The notes beneath the pieces are model-generated. The model was not told the DNA's origin, ran no database searches, and saw only the letters and a list, made by a program, of their open reading frames with translations. This document shows positions 10,614-24,205 of a DNA stretch of 64,000 bases, piece after piece. The DNA lies in NCBI RefSeq assembly GCF_048544455.1, contig NC_133537.1, positions 71,643,634 to 71,707,633 of the forward strand, in the 5' to 3' direction. Source of the stretch: Silene latifolia (lineage: Eukaryota; Streptophyta; Magnoliopsida; Caryophyllales; Caryophyllaceae). Each line of letters starts with the position of its first letter. Within the stretch, counting starts at the first letter, position 1. The translations under genes were made by a program, and so were the position numbers.

Positions 10614-12640
10614 AAAGGCCACGAAGTTTAATTTTGATGATTTTCATAAAAAATTGTATGTAAACAATAACCTAATTCTCGAAAAATTAGGGTTTCGTTT
10701 TTTTTTTCGGCTGAAAAATTTTTTTTGGCCGAGTTTTTTTTATCTTTCGGCCTGTTTTTTTTTTCCTTCTTTCGTTTTTCCTTTTGTTTGATGATTTATC
10801 TCCAATTTCTTTAGATCATATCATTGTTTTAATCGGTTAAAATTATCATATGAAGAATTGGTAGATTTTGATTTAATGCAGATTAAGTTCAAATACATAT
10901 AGTATCATCATGTCATTGATATAAGAATTTGTTTTTGCTATATAGTTTTAGCATATACGATTAATCATGTTCGTTAATGCATTTGCTAATAGCAACTTAA
11001 ACATTTTTCATCAAATCTTTGAATTAGGGCCTTTTGCCGCAAAAGGGAAATATTATTTTTGACGGCTCTTTTTTTTAGGGTTTACCGTTGAGGAAAAAAA
11101 ACGGTTTTTAGGAATTTTTTTTTATTTACCGAATCAGAAAAAGAAAAGGAAAGTTTTGTTTTTTTTTTTTTTTTTCCTTTTTGCCGCATAAAAAAAGAGG
11201 GAAATTTTTTTTTTCTTATTGCCGGATAAATAAAAAAAATTTTTTTTTGGCTGTTTTCTTTTTCCAGCCGAGAGCTGGGATTTTAATAAAAAAAAAATTC
11301 TTTTATTTGGTTCAGCCGAGACCAAACAAGAAAAAAAAGGGAAGTTTTTTTATTTTGGCCAATTATAAATTGTGAAACGGTTCACATTTTAACGATACCG
11401 ATTTATTTTAAAGCAGTTTAAAATTTTGACGGATAGAATTCATATTACAAGTTTAATATGGATTAATATTGAAATTAATGTGATTAATTGCGGAATTATC
11501 ACTTAATTTAATTTAAATAGGTGGTTTGGATAAATTAATCAACATAATTAAGGAATTGTGTTATGTATGTTTAATTTATTTTAGTTGATGCTTTTAATTT
11601 TGTTGAATGAATCGAATGAATGAATTTTATTTACGTATTTATTTTTGCAATCGGTTGTAATTTGTAATACTTAGTGTGGCCTTAGTCAAATTATGTTTTC
11701 GTAATGAAGGAAACAAGATTTTTATGTAATTATGAGATCTCGAATCTCCTTTATTTTAGTTTTGGGTTTTGAAATTAGAATGTAATAAATAGGTCAATTA
11801 TGTAATTTTATTTATTGTAATTTCAAAGAAGACTAAAGATGAAGATTCAAGCTCACTCCCGCTACATGGATCAAGATGGAACATCAAGACAAGCTTCTCG
11901 GGTCCAAGGATGGATTCCAAACTTGTATTTATTGTTCATTTTGATAGGATAAGCCACACTAGGACTTTTACTGTTTTTTTACGTTTTTTCATTATTATTG
12001 CTTTTCATTCACATGTTAGTAATTGCATCATATTCCGCCTAAAACCAAACCACCTACTACTAAAATGCATGAAAATTGACTCATATAGGTTGTATGTTAG
12101 TTTTCATGGACATGCAGATGTCACGGTCTTTAAGCCATCACCTTAGTTTATTCATTCTCGCATGCTAGATTATAGTTCACTTAAAATGAATTAAAATAAA
12201 GTTGATGGGATCTTCCTCTAAAACGGAAATTGAGATTAGTCTTTATAAGGGCAAACATCTATAAATCCCTTCTTCGTCGGTAGGCCTAATATGACCCCTT
12301 CTACGTTGGGGAAGTAGTTGTGTTGACTTAGTTTACCTCAACATCATAGTCCGAAGAGTTTCTCGTGATTATGATGGACTAAAGATAGAATTTATTACAG
12401 AAATTTGTCGACCAAGAATTCTAACGGTAGAATTAGCTAAAAGGTTAGTTTATCAATTTGCAGAGAATTGAGTCTTGGGGTCATTTATATAATTCTTGAG
12501 GGAGGTCAATTGTATAAATGTTTTGAGTCTTCGCGTTATGACATTAGTTCATTAGACTTAAAATCAAAACGATGCACATGCTTATTATTTTATTCTTCTT
12601 TCGCAGTGTAGAACACGTTTATTATCGATAATACTGTTAC
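10614..12640 (+). other. Untranslated leader of the copia element
   Basis: Two kilobases with no supported gene between primer site and gag. The section 10690-11360 is built of long T and A runs punctuated by short GCCG/CGGC motifs. The lysine- or phenylalanine-rich frames there are low-complexity artefacts. Confidence 0.7.
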
Positions 12641-15600
12641 AACAAATGGCTGGAAATAACGCAATCCCAATGCCTAGTGCCACCTTTGGATCGTTCGTCT
12701 GGCTAAAAATGTTCATGGACCAAATGAATCGTCCACTGATCGAAGAATGATGGGTCCAATTTTTGCGGATCGGGAGGCGGCACTACGGAATGTCGCCATG
12801 CGACGGTAAGCTCGGGTATTTAATCGAGCCATTACCGGTCAACCCAAGCCCCAATGCAGGAGCCAACGAGTCACTCGCTTATAGTGATTTCGTTATGGAA
12901 GCGGGTGCGATAAAGAACGTACTCATCTTTGCAATGGAAACCAATTTGCAGAGACGCTTCATTGCCCAAGGTACAAACAAGATTTTCACCACGCTCACTA
13001 ACGAGTTCTCAAAAGCACCGAGAATCGTTACATATGAGCATACATGTCGCTTCTTTGATGCGAAACTCCAGAAGGGCCAACCGGTTAGCCCACACATTAT
13101 TCACATGATTGAGAATGTCGAGAAGCTGGAGGCACTGAATTGTAAAATCAGTGAGAGCATTGTCATTGCCGAATGCTTCATTCTCTTCATGATGGTTTTG
13201 CCCTTTTCAGGGCGAACTACTACATGAATGACTTGAAAAAGAGTCCTTATGAGCTACACTCTCTTCTCGTACAGACCGAGAAGGATATGAAATTGAGTGG
13301 GAGCATGAAGCAGGATGTTCTCACGATTTACAACAAGGGTAAAGGTAAGGGCAAGGCTCATGGCGACCTAGTTGTAGGTAAGCCAAAGTTTAAGAAGCCA
13401 GGAAACGGTAAGAGTGTGCCTGGTAAGACTAGTGGCTCACAGGGAAAGGCTAAGAGCAAGGGCGGTGACATAGAGTGCCACCATTGTAACAAGACTGGAC
13501 ATTGGAGGAGGAACTGTCCCGTCTACCGTGAGGACATTAAGGCAGGCCGCGTCGTTCCTGTTGGTATGTCATCTTATATTCATATGATTGAGATTAACCA
13601 TGCAAGTTTCGGAACTTGGGTACTTGATACTGGTTGTGGTTCTCATCTGTGTAATCATTTGCAAGGCCTAAAGAACATCATACCTCTCGAAAAAGGTGAT
13701 GTGGACCTGCGAGTCGGGAATGGAGCACGAGTTGCTGCTGCTGCCTCGAAGGGAACATATGTAATCCAACTCCCTAGTGGTTTTGAGTTATTTTTAAATA
13801 ACTGTTACTATGTACCCAGTTTATCTAAGAACATTACTTCTGTTTCCGTACTTGCTAAAGACGGTTTTACATTTTCAATAAAGGATAATAGTTGTATTTT
13901 CTCTTTTAATGAAATGATTTATGGCAAAGCAGTTTCCATGAATGGAATTTATATCTTAGATCAAACCACGGAAGTATTACACATGAATAATAAGAAATTA
14001 AAGGTTGGTGACAAAGATCAAACCTATCTATGGCATTGTCGAATGGGACACATAAATGCGAAACGCGTGAAGAAACTCGTCGATAATGGGACTATTCCCG
14101 CATTCGATTTTTCTACATATGGCACGTGTGAATCATGTCTCATTGGCAAGATGACTCGAATTTCCTTCAAAGGTATTGGAATGCGCGTTAGTGACCTATT
14201 AGGACTCATACATACGGACGTATGTGGACCTATGTCAATTACCGCTAGAGATGGCTATAGATATTTTATCACTTTCACGGACGATTTGAGTAGATACGGA
14301 TATGTCTACTTAATGAAGCATACAAGTGAGTCCTTTGAGAAATTCAAGGAATACCAGAACAGGGTACAGAACCAAATGGGTAGAAATATTAAAGCACTCC
14401 GTTCAGATCGGGGTGGCGAATATCTTTCAAATGAGTTTGATCAACACCTGAAAGACTGTGGAATCGTTTTGCGATTAACTCCACCTGGAACACCTCAATT
14501 GAATGGTGTGTCCGAATGGAGAAATCGAACCTTACTTGATATGGTTCGATCCATGATGAGTCACACGGTAGTGCCTGATTCATTATGGGGTTATGCTCTT
14601 TTGTCAGCCGCTCTTATACTTAACCGAAGTCCGTCTAAAGCTGTCGACAAGACTCCATATGAAATATGGAAGGGAACGGTCCCTAACTTGTCCTTTATTC
14701 GGGTTTGGGGCTGCGAGGCTTATGTCAAGTGGAGACACGAGGATAATCTCGGCCCGCGATCGGTCAAGACATACTTTATAGGTTATCCAAAAGGAACATT
14801 TGGTCTATACTTCTATTCGCCTACCGAACATCGAGTTTTTGTTGCGGCTAGTGCGAGGTTCTTAGAGAAAAAATTTCTCGAGAACAAGTCGAGTAATAGA
14901 ACCTTCGAGCTGTCAGAGATTCTAGAACCAACAACCGAGGAACGGATGGAGGAAGTTGTTCCTCCAACTGATGATACGGTTAATATTCCTGAGGAACCTA
15001 GGAGGTCGCGTAGAGACTCTCATCCTCCGGACAGATACATTGGTATGGTCGAGGAGAATGACGTTTTAATTCTCGAAAGTAATGAACCCGCAACCTATAA
15101 AGGTGCTATGGCCTGTTCCGACTCAAAGCTATGGCTCGAAGCCATGCAATCCGAGATGGACTCCATGTATGAGAATAACGTATGGGATCTAGTTGATTTA
15201 CCTAATAAGGTAAAACCTCTACAGTGCAAATGGCTTTACAAAATAAAGCGTTCTGTAGACGCGCAACCATATATCTATAAGGCACGACTTGTGACAAAAG
15301 GTTTCACTCAAGTGCAAGGATTGCATTATGATGAAATTTTTGCACCTGTAGTCATGCTACGTTCCATTCGGATAATCTTAGCGATTGTCGCATTTCATGA
15401 TTATGAAATTTGGCAAATGGATGTGAAAACCGCCTTCTTAAACGGTTATTTGGAGGAAGAGTTGTACATGGTGCAACCCGAAGGTTTCATAGATCCTGAG
15501 CATCCTAAGAAAGTATGCAAGCTTAAGCGTTCCATTTATGGACTTAAGCAAGCTTCTCGGAGTTGGAATCATCGTTTCGACCAAGTGATAAAAGAGTATG

Positions 15601-16661
15601 GTTTCACTCGATCGGTCGAAGAACCATGCTTATATATCAAGTCGAGTGGGAGCAAGATTGTATTCTTGATATTGTATGTCGATGACATACTCTTGATTGG
15701 GAATGACATTCCTCTCCTATCTTCGGTTAAAGAATGGTTGAAGAACCATTTCTAGATGAAAGATATGGGTGAGGCACAGCGCATTTTGGGAATCCGTATC
15801 TACCGAGATAGATCACGACGGACGTTATCACTTAGTCAGGAGTCTTATTTGGATAAGGTTCTTGAGAGGTTCAGCATGACCAACTCCAAGAAGGGGAACC
15901 TTCCTATGACGATTGGGTTGCAGTTGAGCAAGTCTCAGTTACCCACGACGCCTGAAGGGATAGAGCGCATGAGTCGTGTTCCTTATGCATCTGCAATAGG
16001 ATCGATCATGTATGCCATGATATACACACGTCCAGACGTGGCATATGCATTGAGCATGACGAGTCGGTACCAAAAGACTCCGGGTGAAACACACTGGATA
16101 ACAGTTAAAAATATCCTCAAGTACCTACGGAGGACTAAGGATTGGGTATTGACTTATGGAGGAGATACTAAGCTATGCGCAACCGGTTACGCAGATGCTA
16201 GCTTCCAAACGGATCGAGATGATTCAAAATCTCAGTCCGGGTTCGTCTTCACTCTTAATGGTGCTGCGGTCAGCTGGAAGAGTTCCAAACAGAGTGTTGT
16301 AGCAGATTCTACTACTGAATCTGAGTACTATGCCGCTTCGGAGGCAGCAAAGGAAGCGATATGGATGCGTCAATTCCTACAAGGGCTTTCGGTAGTTCCT
16401 AGTTCGAATGACCCGATCACCATCTATTGTGACAATAGAGGTGCCATCTTTCAGGCTAAGGAGCCAAAGTCTAGCAACAAATCTAGACATGTACTTCGGA
16501 AAGCTCACCTGATCCGTGATTACGTGGAGCAAGAAGAGATAGTGATTGACAAGATTGCGACGGATGATAACATCGCAGATCCTCTCACCAAACCGTTGAA
16601 TTATGATAAGCATGTAGGGCATATTAATTCCATGGAAATTAAACATGTTCCTGAGTTGTAG
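12640..16661 (+). pseudogene. Copia gag-pol region (fossil)
   Basis: Polyprotein region of the copia element. Visible parts in order: gag (from about 12640) with a CCHC zinc knuckle CHHCNKTGHWRRNC near 13480. Protease with DTGCGSH near 13626. Integrase with an HHCC-type start (CRMGH near 14040), DVCG near 14218 and RSDRGGEY near 14402. Reverse transcriptase with the YVDDILL box near 15680. RNase H with ADSTTESEYYA near 16305. Spacing is normal for Ty1/copia. It is broken in about three places and is treated as a fossil. Confidence 0.9.
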
Positions 16662-17435
16662 TACGTGATTATGGATTTGATACATTATCTTTTTCATATA
16701 CTATTTATAACTTCATCGTTTTATATATATAATATTTTTGTTTTTCATGTGGATTGTACTGACAACATTGAACGCCACAAAGTGAACTGAATTACATTAT
16801 ATTTGTTTTGGTCTGTAATCGCCAATGTGAGCTGATAACTCCGGCTATTATATTGTGCAGTCGATTGATGGTGGGTTCAACGAGCCATAAGTCAAACGGT
16901 TGACTGATCGATCACAGATACGAGGTTATGACGATACCTCGTAGGACAAATTTTTGTGACAACGTAATGGAGTCCTAAATGTTTAATAACATTCAGTGCC
17001 AGGTCGTGGATAGGACTTCCATTGTGTTCCTAGAGTCGATTCTTTTGACTATCGACTGTCTTTTGAGATTAGGGAAGTTTTTGGGTGACTTTGGTTTCTT
17101 TCTCACGTCCGCGTAATCGGAGGCTAAGTATATTTTTCCGGGTCATTTCATCGCGCTTACATCTGCAGGATTCGAGTTGAGGAAAATATCCAACCCTTAT
17201 CAGGTATAGTTATTTCTCAGGGCCACTCGAGGAGTTGTAACTGAAATGCATGGCCATGCTCGAATGTTGATTCGTTTATTAGTTAAGTTACTCTCTAGTC
17301 GGGGAAACCACTCTTGATATTGATCGCTTGTAAAATACGACCTTTGTGAATTCGGATTTGCAAATTGTTTTACATTGAGTGGGAGAAATTTTATAGGATA
17401 TGAGAATCGGTTATCGCACATACACTTGTGAGGAC

Positions 17436-17446
17436 AAGTGGGAGTT
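17436..17446 (+). other. Polypurine tract of copia element
   Basis: AAGTGGGAGTT lies directly before the 3' LTR, the usual place for plus-strand priming. Confidence 0.8.
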
Positions 17447-18414
17447 TGTTGGAGCTTGTGTCCTCCACAAATTAGTGTGATAACATTTGTAAATCTCTTA
17501 CAGGTTCACAAGGGTATACTTCGTATATTTAATCAGTTGATTAACGTTTACCTAATAACGGTTGGCTTGGTAGAAAGTTTGACGTTATTATCATACAGAT
17601 GGCGGTGATCAACTGGTCCCTAAAGGTCACACCTATAGGATGTGTTTGAGAAATGTGGTTATAGAAATATAATCACATTGATGCCCAATATGACTAAAAA
17701 GTTAGTCAATGTGTTAATGAGATAATTATTTAATGAAAATTAAATAATATTAGTTGAGACGAATTAACTGTCAATTCGTAAATTAAATATAATAAGTTAT
17801 ATTTAAATAAATATATGTAATGTTAGCTTGGACGAATTAATTTGTTAATTCTTAATTAAATATAATCAGTTATATTTAATATCAACAAGATGAATGTGTC
17901 ATAGTGGTAATAGTGAGGGTACACATACCAAGAGGTCATGGGTTCGATCCTCACTAGATGACAATTCAACACATTTTATATATTTTTGGAAAGACCAAAA
18001 ATAAGGAGAATATACTCCTTATTTCGGTCAGTTGGGCCGAAAATAGGAAAGTATTATTCATCCTAATTTTCGGCCAGTATAAGAAAGAAAGGGAGAGAAT
18101 TATTCTACCCTAATTCTTTTTCTTGACCTTGCCTCATCTTTCTCATCAGAAAAACACAAAAACAACTAAATTTTACAGAAAATTTTAGATCGATTCTAGC
18201 ACAATCAATAGGGCATATCTCATATCGTCTTGGGTGCAACTGATAGGTGAATATCAATTTTGATATTGTTCTTAGGCCAATTTTGCTAGGACCGAAGGTT
18301 AATTCTGAATCCTTTATACTTTTTTTATGTATTTTGTTTATGACCTTTAATCATCATTGTTAAATTCGTTATAATCCTTCTAAATTAAGGGAAGTATACA
18401 GATTATTTCCCACA
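17447..18414 (+). repeat. Copia 3' LTR
   Basis: 968 bp, a copy of 9633-10599. It includes the tRNA-like segment at 17897-17963 with an unchanged B box (17941-17950). It is followed by the TTCAC target duplication. Confidence 0.95.
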
Positions 18415-19934
18415 TTCACATGTTAAGTGAATTTTATGTGTGTTTGACCCAAGTATTTCATATTTATAATGATTGGTATTATGTATGCAAAATATCACCA
18501 TGGATTATTCCTATGTGAGTCACTTACATGCTTGTTAACGGTTTTTGGATGTTGACTCAAGTGTGTCATGTTTACCATGAATGGCCCTTGGAATCATGTA
18601 TGTTTTGATAGAGTCGATCTCTCATGGCTTTTGGGCCCTCATTGCTTATTGGACTTAGTGTCTAAGTGGTGAGAGTACATTCTATATCTTGTTTGCATAT
18701 GGTAGTGTCATCGTGCTTTGCATGCTAGCTTGACATTGTTTACGCCACTTTCGTTGGCCGTTCTGCTGGATTTGGTATGCTCCTTCTCTTTACGCTACTT
18801 TTGTTGGCCATTCTACCGGATTTGGTATGCTCATTCTCTTTCCACCCCTTCTGTTGGCTGTTTTTCCGGATTCGGGGTACTCGGCTTCCAATCTGTTCCA
18901 TCGAGTCTTGGATGCGAGGCGTTTATCGCATTTCGAATCAGGAAATGTTCATCCCGAGAGTCTGGATCCAGGTTTAGATTAGGACCGTATTATTATCGTT
19001 GTCCTACTAGGACGATTGAGTCTAGAAATTGCGAAATGTTTATCGCATGTTGACTTGGGAAATATTTATCCCAAGAGTTTGAGTACAAGTCTTGCTTAGT
19101 AGATGCTTTACATATGTCATTTACCATGAGACTTATGTCTTGAATATTTTGGATGATAAGAGTCTTTTGGTGAGATTCAAGCCACCTAGTATCGATATGA
19201 TCAGCGGGATGGATGTTCCCATTCGTACTTGTGGTGAGATGCAAGTCATAGGTATGCGTGTGACATTAGTGGCGATATCCTGTACATTGTATGTTAAATA
19301 CTTTCAAAGGAAATGGCTACAGTCATAACTCACATGTATTATATTGTTGCCCTCTCGTTATCCATGTCACATGATGTGTGTATCGACTATTGGTTGTGTT
19401 ATCATTTATGATGGTTTGATTGGATTATCTCATATAAATGTCTTGTATGCCATTGTTCACGGTTGAATTCACCTGTATTGATTACTATTCTTATGTCATA
19501 GGTGTTAGGTCATTTGATTATGTTGTACATGCTTTAATATGCTCTTGCCTATGTCTGTTTTGATGTAATATGGCTGGGAGAACCCTGAATTACGCCTCAC
19601 TGACTATGGCATTCATTTTTAATAAATGAAAATGTTGCAGGTTGATTCTTATTTGGGGGTTTCGACGAGTGAGTTAGCGAGCGTTGTACTTACAACGGTT
19701 AACCTTTCACTATAGTTTATAGTCGTGTTTAGTATTGTATTTGTGTATTATCAAGGGATCGGGATTCCTTAAATTCATTTAAGTGGTAACTTGTATTAAA
19801 ATATTTCTTAAACTTGAATTTTGGTTTATGTTTTAGTGACACCACGGTTTTATCATTAAAGTTTTTAAAATCTCATATTTTCCGTTGAAGCATTTGTGTT
19901 TACTTTATTATATAACTGCGGGGGTTCAGAGGTG
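18415..19934 (+). mobile_element. Ty3/gypsy-type LTR remnant, right part
   Basis: Continuation of 8958-9632 beyond the copia insertion. It is non-coding. At 18720-18900 a phrase of about 56 bp ending near 'ggatttggtatgctc' is repeated about three times, which gives overlapping spurious frames. The end near 19934 is a guess from resemblance to LTR 3' ends. Confidence 0.4.
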
Positions 19935-20940
19935 GAATGGTGATTTTATGCACTTAAGGACTGGATAGTGTAAAATGGATGAGAGGATGGAAAGACACAC
20001 TAGGGTAGAGCATTGAGAGATAAAGTGACCAAGGGTGCGACAATATTAGCATCAACTCTTGCATGGAGTGGTGGTGGGAGATTTTAGAAAAGATTGGACA
20101 AGTTGATTTGGAAGTGAAAGAAGTATGGTAAGAGAGGTGTTTGAGGGAGGTGGATGATAGGTATTGCAATTTTGGTTGGGGCGATAAGTAGTAGCGTGTA
20201 TAAAAGCAGGAAAGTGTATGAAGTTGGTAGTAGGGCGAGAGCCAGTGACTTTATAGTCCATAAATTTCTCATGAAGCGTCTCAAATAATAATGTCACGAG
20301 CATGTTCTATGTCGACAATGTCTTTACATGAATCATAGTCAAGTTATTTGATAACTTATTCAATTGTGTCTTCAGGATCCATAGGCTTGCTCATTCGAGC
20401 AAGTCGATCAGATGACGATTAATCGGTTATATAGTCTGGTTGTATTCAAAATAGTTTTAGTCTTTGGTTAGATTTTGTAGATGGGTTCTGAATTGAAGAA
20501 TATGAACTCTTGAGGGGTTATCACAAGTTGCAGCAAAGGTTTTCCATATAATGTGAGAACTATCATCAAGGACAACTAAGGTAAAGATGGAGTCATATTA
20601 CATACCAAGAAGGGCACCAACAAGTAACGTGTGACACCAATTGAGATAGGCAGGAATAGGAGTAGATTTGTCATTGAAAATAACATAAAGGGTTTTTTAT
20701 GGCACTGGATGAGAGGCATGAATATATATTTGAGAAGGTTATAACCGAATACAATGGACATGATTTCTTTATGCCAATGAAAATTGGTGGTAAGAGTGAG
20801 TTTGGTACAATTAGCAAAATTAACAATAATGTAGAGGATGATGGTTATCATTAGGGTTGATGAGAGTAGTAGCATGACCAACCATGATTAACGGCGCTTA
20901 TAGGGAAGAAGGAGAGGGATCGTTCAAGGTAATATGATAT
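19935..20940 (-). pseudogene. Decayed Ty1/copia gag remnant
   Basis: On the minus strand this region reads like a copia gag in pieces. There is a WHKEI...GYNLLKYI stretch near 20780, an ETLHEKFMDYKV stretch near 20270, a Pro/Asn-rich linker, and a zinc knuckle pattern C-x2-C-x3-GH-x4-C near 20030. It is heavily broken and clearly old. No LTRs or target duplications were found for it. Confidence 0.45.
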
Positions 20941-21247
20941 GACGATAAGATGGCTTAGTCATTTATATTATCAATAAGTTTTTAAATATAAATATAATAT
21001 ATACAACGACTAAATCCTACGTAATCTAGCTACAAATCATACATCACAATATACACTTTACATAAGAGAAGGTAATATTTTGAAAGTTAGAATATACAAG
21101 ATAAACTATTGAGAAGAGTAGAACATTGAGAAGATATATGTGTATTCTTATTACACACACATGCTGGATACACATGCATTTATTCAGATGAATATCACAT
21201 TCATAAACTTATTATATTTAATACACCTTTAAATATAATAAACTATA

Positions 21248-21369
<122 letters not shown>

Positions 21370-21450
21370 TACCCCCAAAATTATCATCTCTATTTTCAAA
21401 TAGGGATTCCATAACAATAGTATAACCTATAATCATATTGGTGAATTGGA

Positions 21451-21906
<456 letters not shown>

Positions 21907-22480
21907 CTACAATTGGAGATGAAATTTTTTAATGTTGCATGAATTATTGTTTTATATTTCTTAAAGAATAATTTAGTTGTTTGTCTCCAAAAAAAGCCAT
22001 ATATTTTGTGAAGAACATTAAAATTTGTGGATGCAAGATCCACGTAATATTCATGGGCGAAAAATCTCTGATCTATCTAATACGGAGTACCATATATATA
22101 AACCACAAACCAATAATTTCAATAAATGACATAAATATATAAAATTTCATTATGCAATATAGTATTAGATATATAAAATTTCATAATATACTATATTGTA
22201 CAATACAATGCAATATTACGAAATTAATTAATTTAGAAAATATAATTAAAATCTAAGAGTGCAATTATAAATTAGAAAGTTTAAATAAGATGGGAAAAAA
22301 AAATTACATGACTTCTTAGTTAAAAATTTATGACATCATTGTGATGTCTATAACAACATCATAGCCATACCCCAAAATGATATGGGATCGGCTGACATGA
22401 AGCTTCATCTAAAACTGTCAAGGACATCCAATATGGCTCACAAAATACGGATATTTAAGTAAGAAGAGTTGAAAAGGAAC

Positions 22481-22568
<88 letters not shown>

Positions 22569-22582
22569 GAAGAAGAAGAAGA

Positions 22583-22634
<52 letters not shown>

Positions 22635-22650
22635 TATTATTATTATTATA
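22481..22650. repeat. (ATA/AAT)n microsatellite with AGA interruption
   Basis: About 55 trinucleotide units inside the last GLR intron, with a short AGA block in the middle. It gives spurious Ile/Asn/Leu runs on both strands. Confidence 0.95.
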
Positions 22651-22739
22651 ATGAAAGCACAAAATAAATAAAAGAGAAAAAAGAAAAATTATAAGTAGAA
22701 TAATAAGAAATATAATCATTATGATGTCAAAATAATTTA

Positions 22740-23503
22740 TTTATTTATTTTTTAATAATAGTAGAAGCGGGGGTAGTGAAAATAATAATAGTAGGGGCGT
22801 AAATAGCAAAAGTAACAATAGTAGCAATGAGAGTAGTAAAAATAACAATATTAATAACATTAGTAGTAAAACTAACATCAGTAGTGGTTAGAGTAATGAA
22901 TATATCTTATTATTTGGTTGATAATTTTTTTTCTTAAAATCAATTTAAAAAAAAAGTCATGGCATGAAGTAGTGGAATAAGTAATTAAAGTAACGGTAGT
23001 AGTAGGGAGAGTAGGAAAAGAACAGCTAGTCTTGCTTGTGACGGGCTAATCCCGTCACAAGCTTGTGACCTCTCACAAAAAAGGGAGAGGGGACAAGGTG
23101 GGACACCCCCATGTGCTTCCCACTCACCTCTCCATGGGCATTTTGTTAGAGGAAACGGTACCCGTCACAAGTTTGTGACGGATATCGCCGTCACAAATGA
23201 GAATTTGTGGGAAAAGAAATAGTAGTAACAAAAGGATTAGTGAAAAAAAATGTTGTAAATGAAAAAGTGAAAATAATAATAGTAACATGAAAAATAGTGA
23301 AAGTAATAGTAGTAGCAAATAGACTGCTAAATGTGTCTCATAATTTGGTTGATAAATTTTATCTTAATCATAATTTAAGAAATGTCAGTAAAAAAATGTA
23401 TTAAAAATATATGAATTAGACAAGTCAACACTATTATATTTCATACAAAATAATATTTAAATGGTAAATTTAGGTAGCCCGGACGGGATCAGACACAACA
23501 TTA
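22740..23503 (+). mobile_element. Decayed Helitron, 3' part, in GLR intron
   Basis: The body (phrases such as 'gggagtagtgaaa' and 'aataacaatagtag') and the 3' end (AGCCCGGACGGG, then TTAGT at 23501-23505) match the Helitrons at 54666-55563 and 55578-56398. The terminal CTAGT has drifted to TTAGT. The 5' end is not located. It holds a small inverted-repeat element at 23030-23205. Confidence 0.5.
23030..23205. mobile_element. MITE with about 40-bp inverted repeats
   Basis: The left end (CTTGTGACGGG...CCCGTCACAAG, about 23034-23075) and right end (CCCGTCACAAG...GACGG...CGTCACAAAT, about 23160-23205) are imperfect inverted copies. Each contains its own short hairpin, so the whole can fold on itself. 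It is non-coding. Superfamily not assigned. Confidence 0.6.
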
Positions 23504-23806
23504 GTATTTATATAAATGCTAATTTTGTTTTTGATTTGAAAGATCAATTGAATACAACAAAAAGTTTTTTTTGTTTTTTGTTTTTTTAAGCAGTAATGCG
23601 TTTAAGATTAAGAAATTGTTTGTTAAATAATTATTTAAAAGAGTACATTGGAAAAGTACATCTATCTTTAATGATATCAAATTTGAGGTAAAACAAAATG
23701 CAAGTTGGTTAGTAAATCGAATAATTTAAAAGAGAATATCGGACAATTATTTTCTAATGAAGCGAAGCGTGCAACGCAAAAAAAAAAAAAAAAAAAAATT
23801 ACTTAC

Positions 23807-24205
23807 AAATCCCCAGCCGCTTTTTGTAAACACTTGTCCTACTATCTGGAATTCGCAATTGCTGTACGACAAGAACAATTGAACATAAGGAAGTCGCAGC
23901 TACTCCTCCATTGTTCGGGCCACGCCTAAGTGCATCACCATACTCGTCTTGGTTCTTAAGAGTTTTAATTCTTGATTCTGCGACGTTAAGTTCTTTGACA
24001 AGATAATCATAAACAAATGAGCCATCGTGGATCCCAATTGGCTCATTACTTGAGATCAAAGTATCGATTCCATCAATTCTCGAATAAAGTTGTTGTACTG
24101 TCAATATGGATGTTAAGCTAGTTGTATAACTTGAATTGATAATTAAAACCACAAACAACCATATAATCAACACAAATCTCCCTAAAGTGCTTTGAGTATT
24201 CTCTC
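23807..24205 (-). pseudogene. GLR3-like glutamate receptor, exon with M3 and S2
   Basis: Starts after an acceptor (TTTACAG|GAGAG) with [20 protein letters not shown], the third membrane segment. It continues with [18 protein letters not shown], the conserved gating motif region, and [19 protein letters not shown] of the S2 lobe. At about 23896 some 11 nt are missing relative to the family (GVAA|IVDE|LPYV), shifting the frame. Downstream family sequence ([20 protein letters not shown]) continues in another frame to KSGWGF at the donor (GTAAGT, 23806). The intron then begins with a T run of about 20. Confidence 0.85.

Larger units (their letters stand above)
9633..18414 (+). mobile_element. Ty1/copia LTR retrotransposon, full length but broken
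   Basis: Fossil element of 8.78 kb with both LTRs (9633-10599 and 17447-18414, TGTTGG...CCCACA) and an exact 5-bp target duplication TTCAC (9628-9632, 18415-18419). It has an initiator-Met tRNA primer site, a gag-pol region in the copia order (gag, protease, integrase, reverse transcriptase, RNase H) and a polypurine tract. LTR-to-LTR difference is about 2% by eye, so it is fairly young. The coding region looks almost whole, with about three breaks. Lineage within Ty1/copia was not resolved. It is inserted in an older LTR remnant. Confidence 0.95.

Noticed and set aside
11134-11375. Lys/Phe-rich frames
   Set aside because: They are artefacts of homopolymer runs in the copia leader.
12879-13097. 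Minus-strand frames under the copia gag-pol
   Set aside because: Shadows of the plus-strand coding region; the same holds for 14024-14209, 14389-14583 and 16377-16697.
18718-19053. Overlapping plus-strand frames of 66-111 residues
   Set aside because: They come from a short internal repeat in an LTR remnant; two frames read the same repeats and no family is recognised.
22438-22719. Ile, Leu, Asn and Arg run frames on both strands
   Set aside because: They are translations of the (ATA)n array in a GLR intron.
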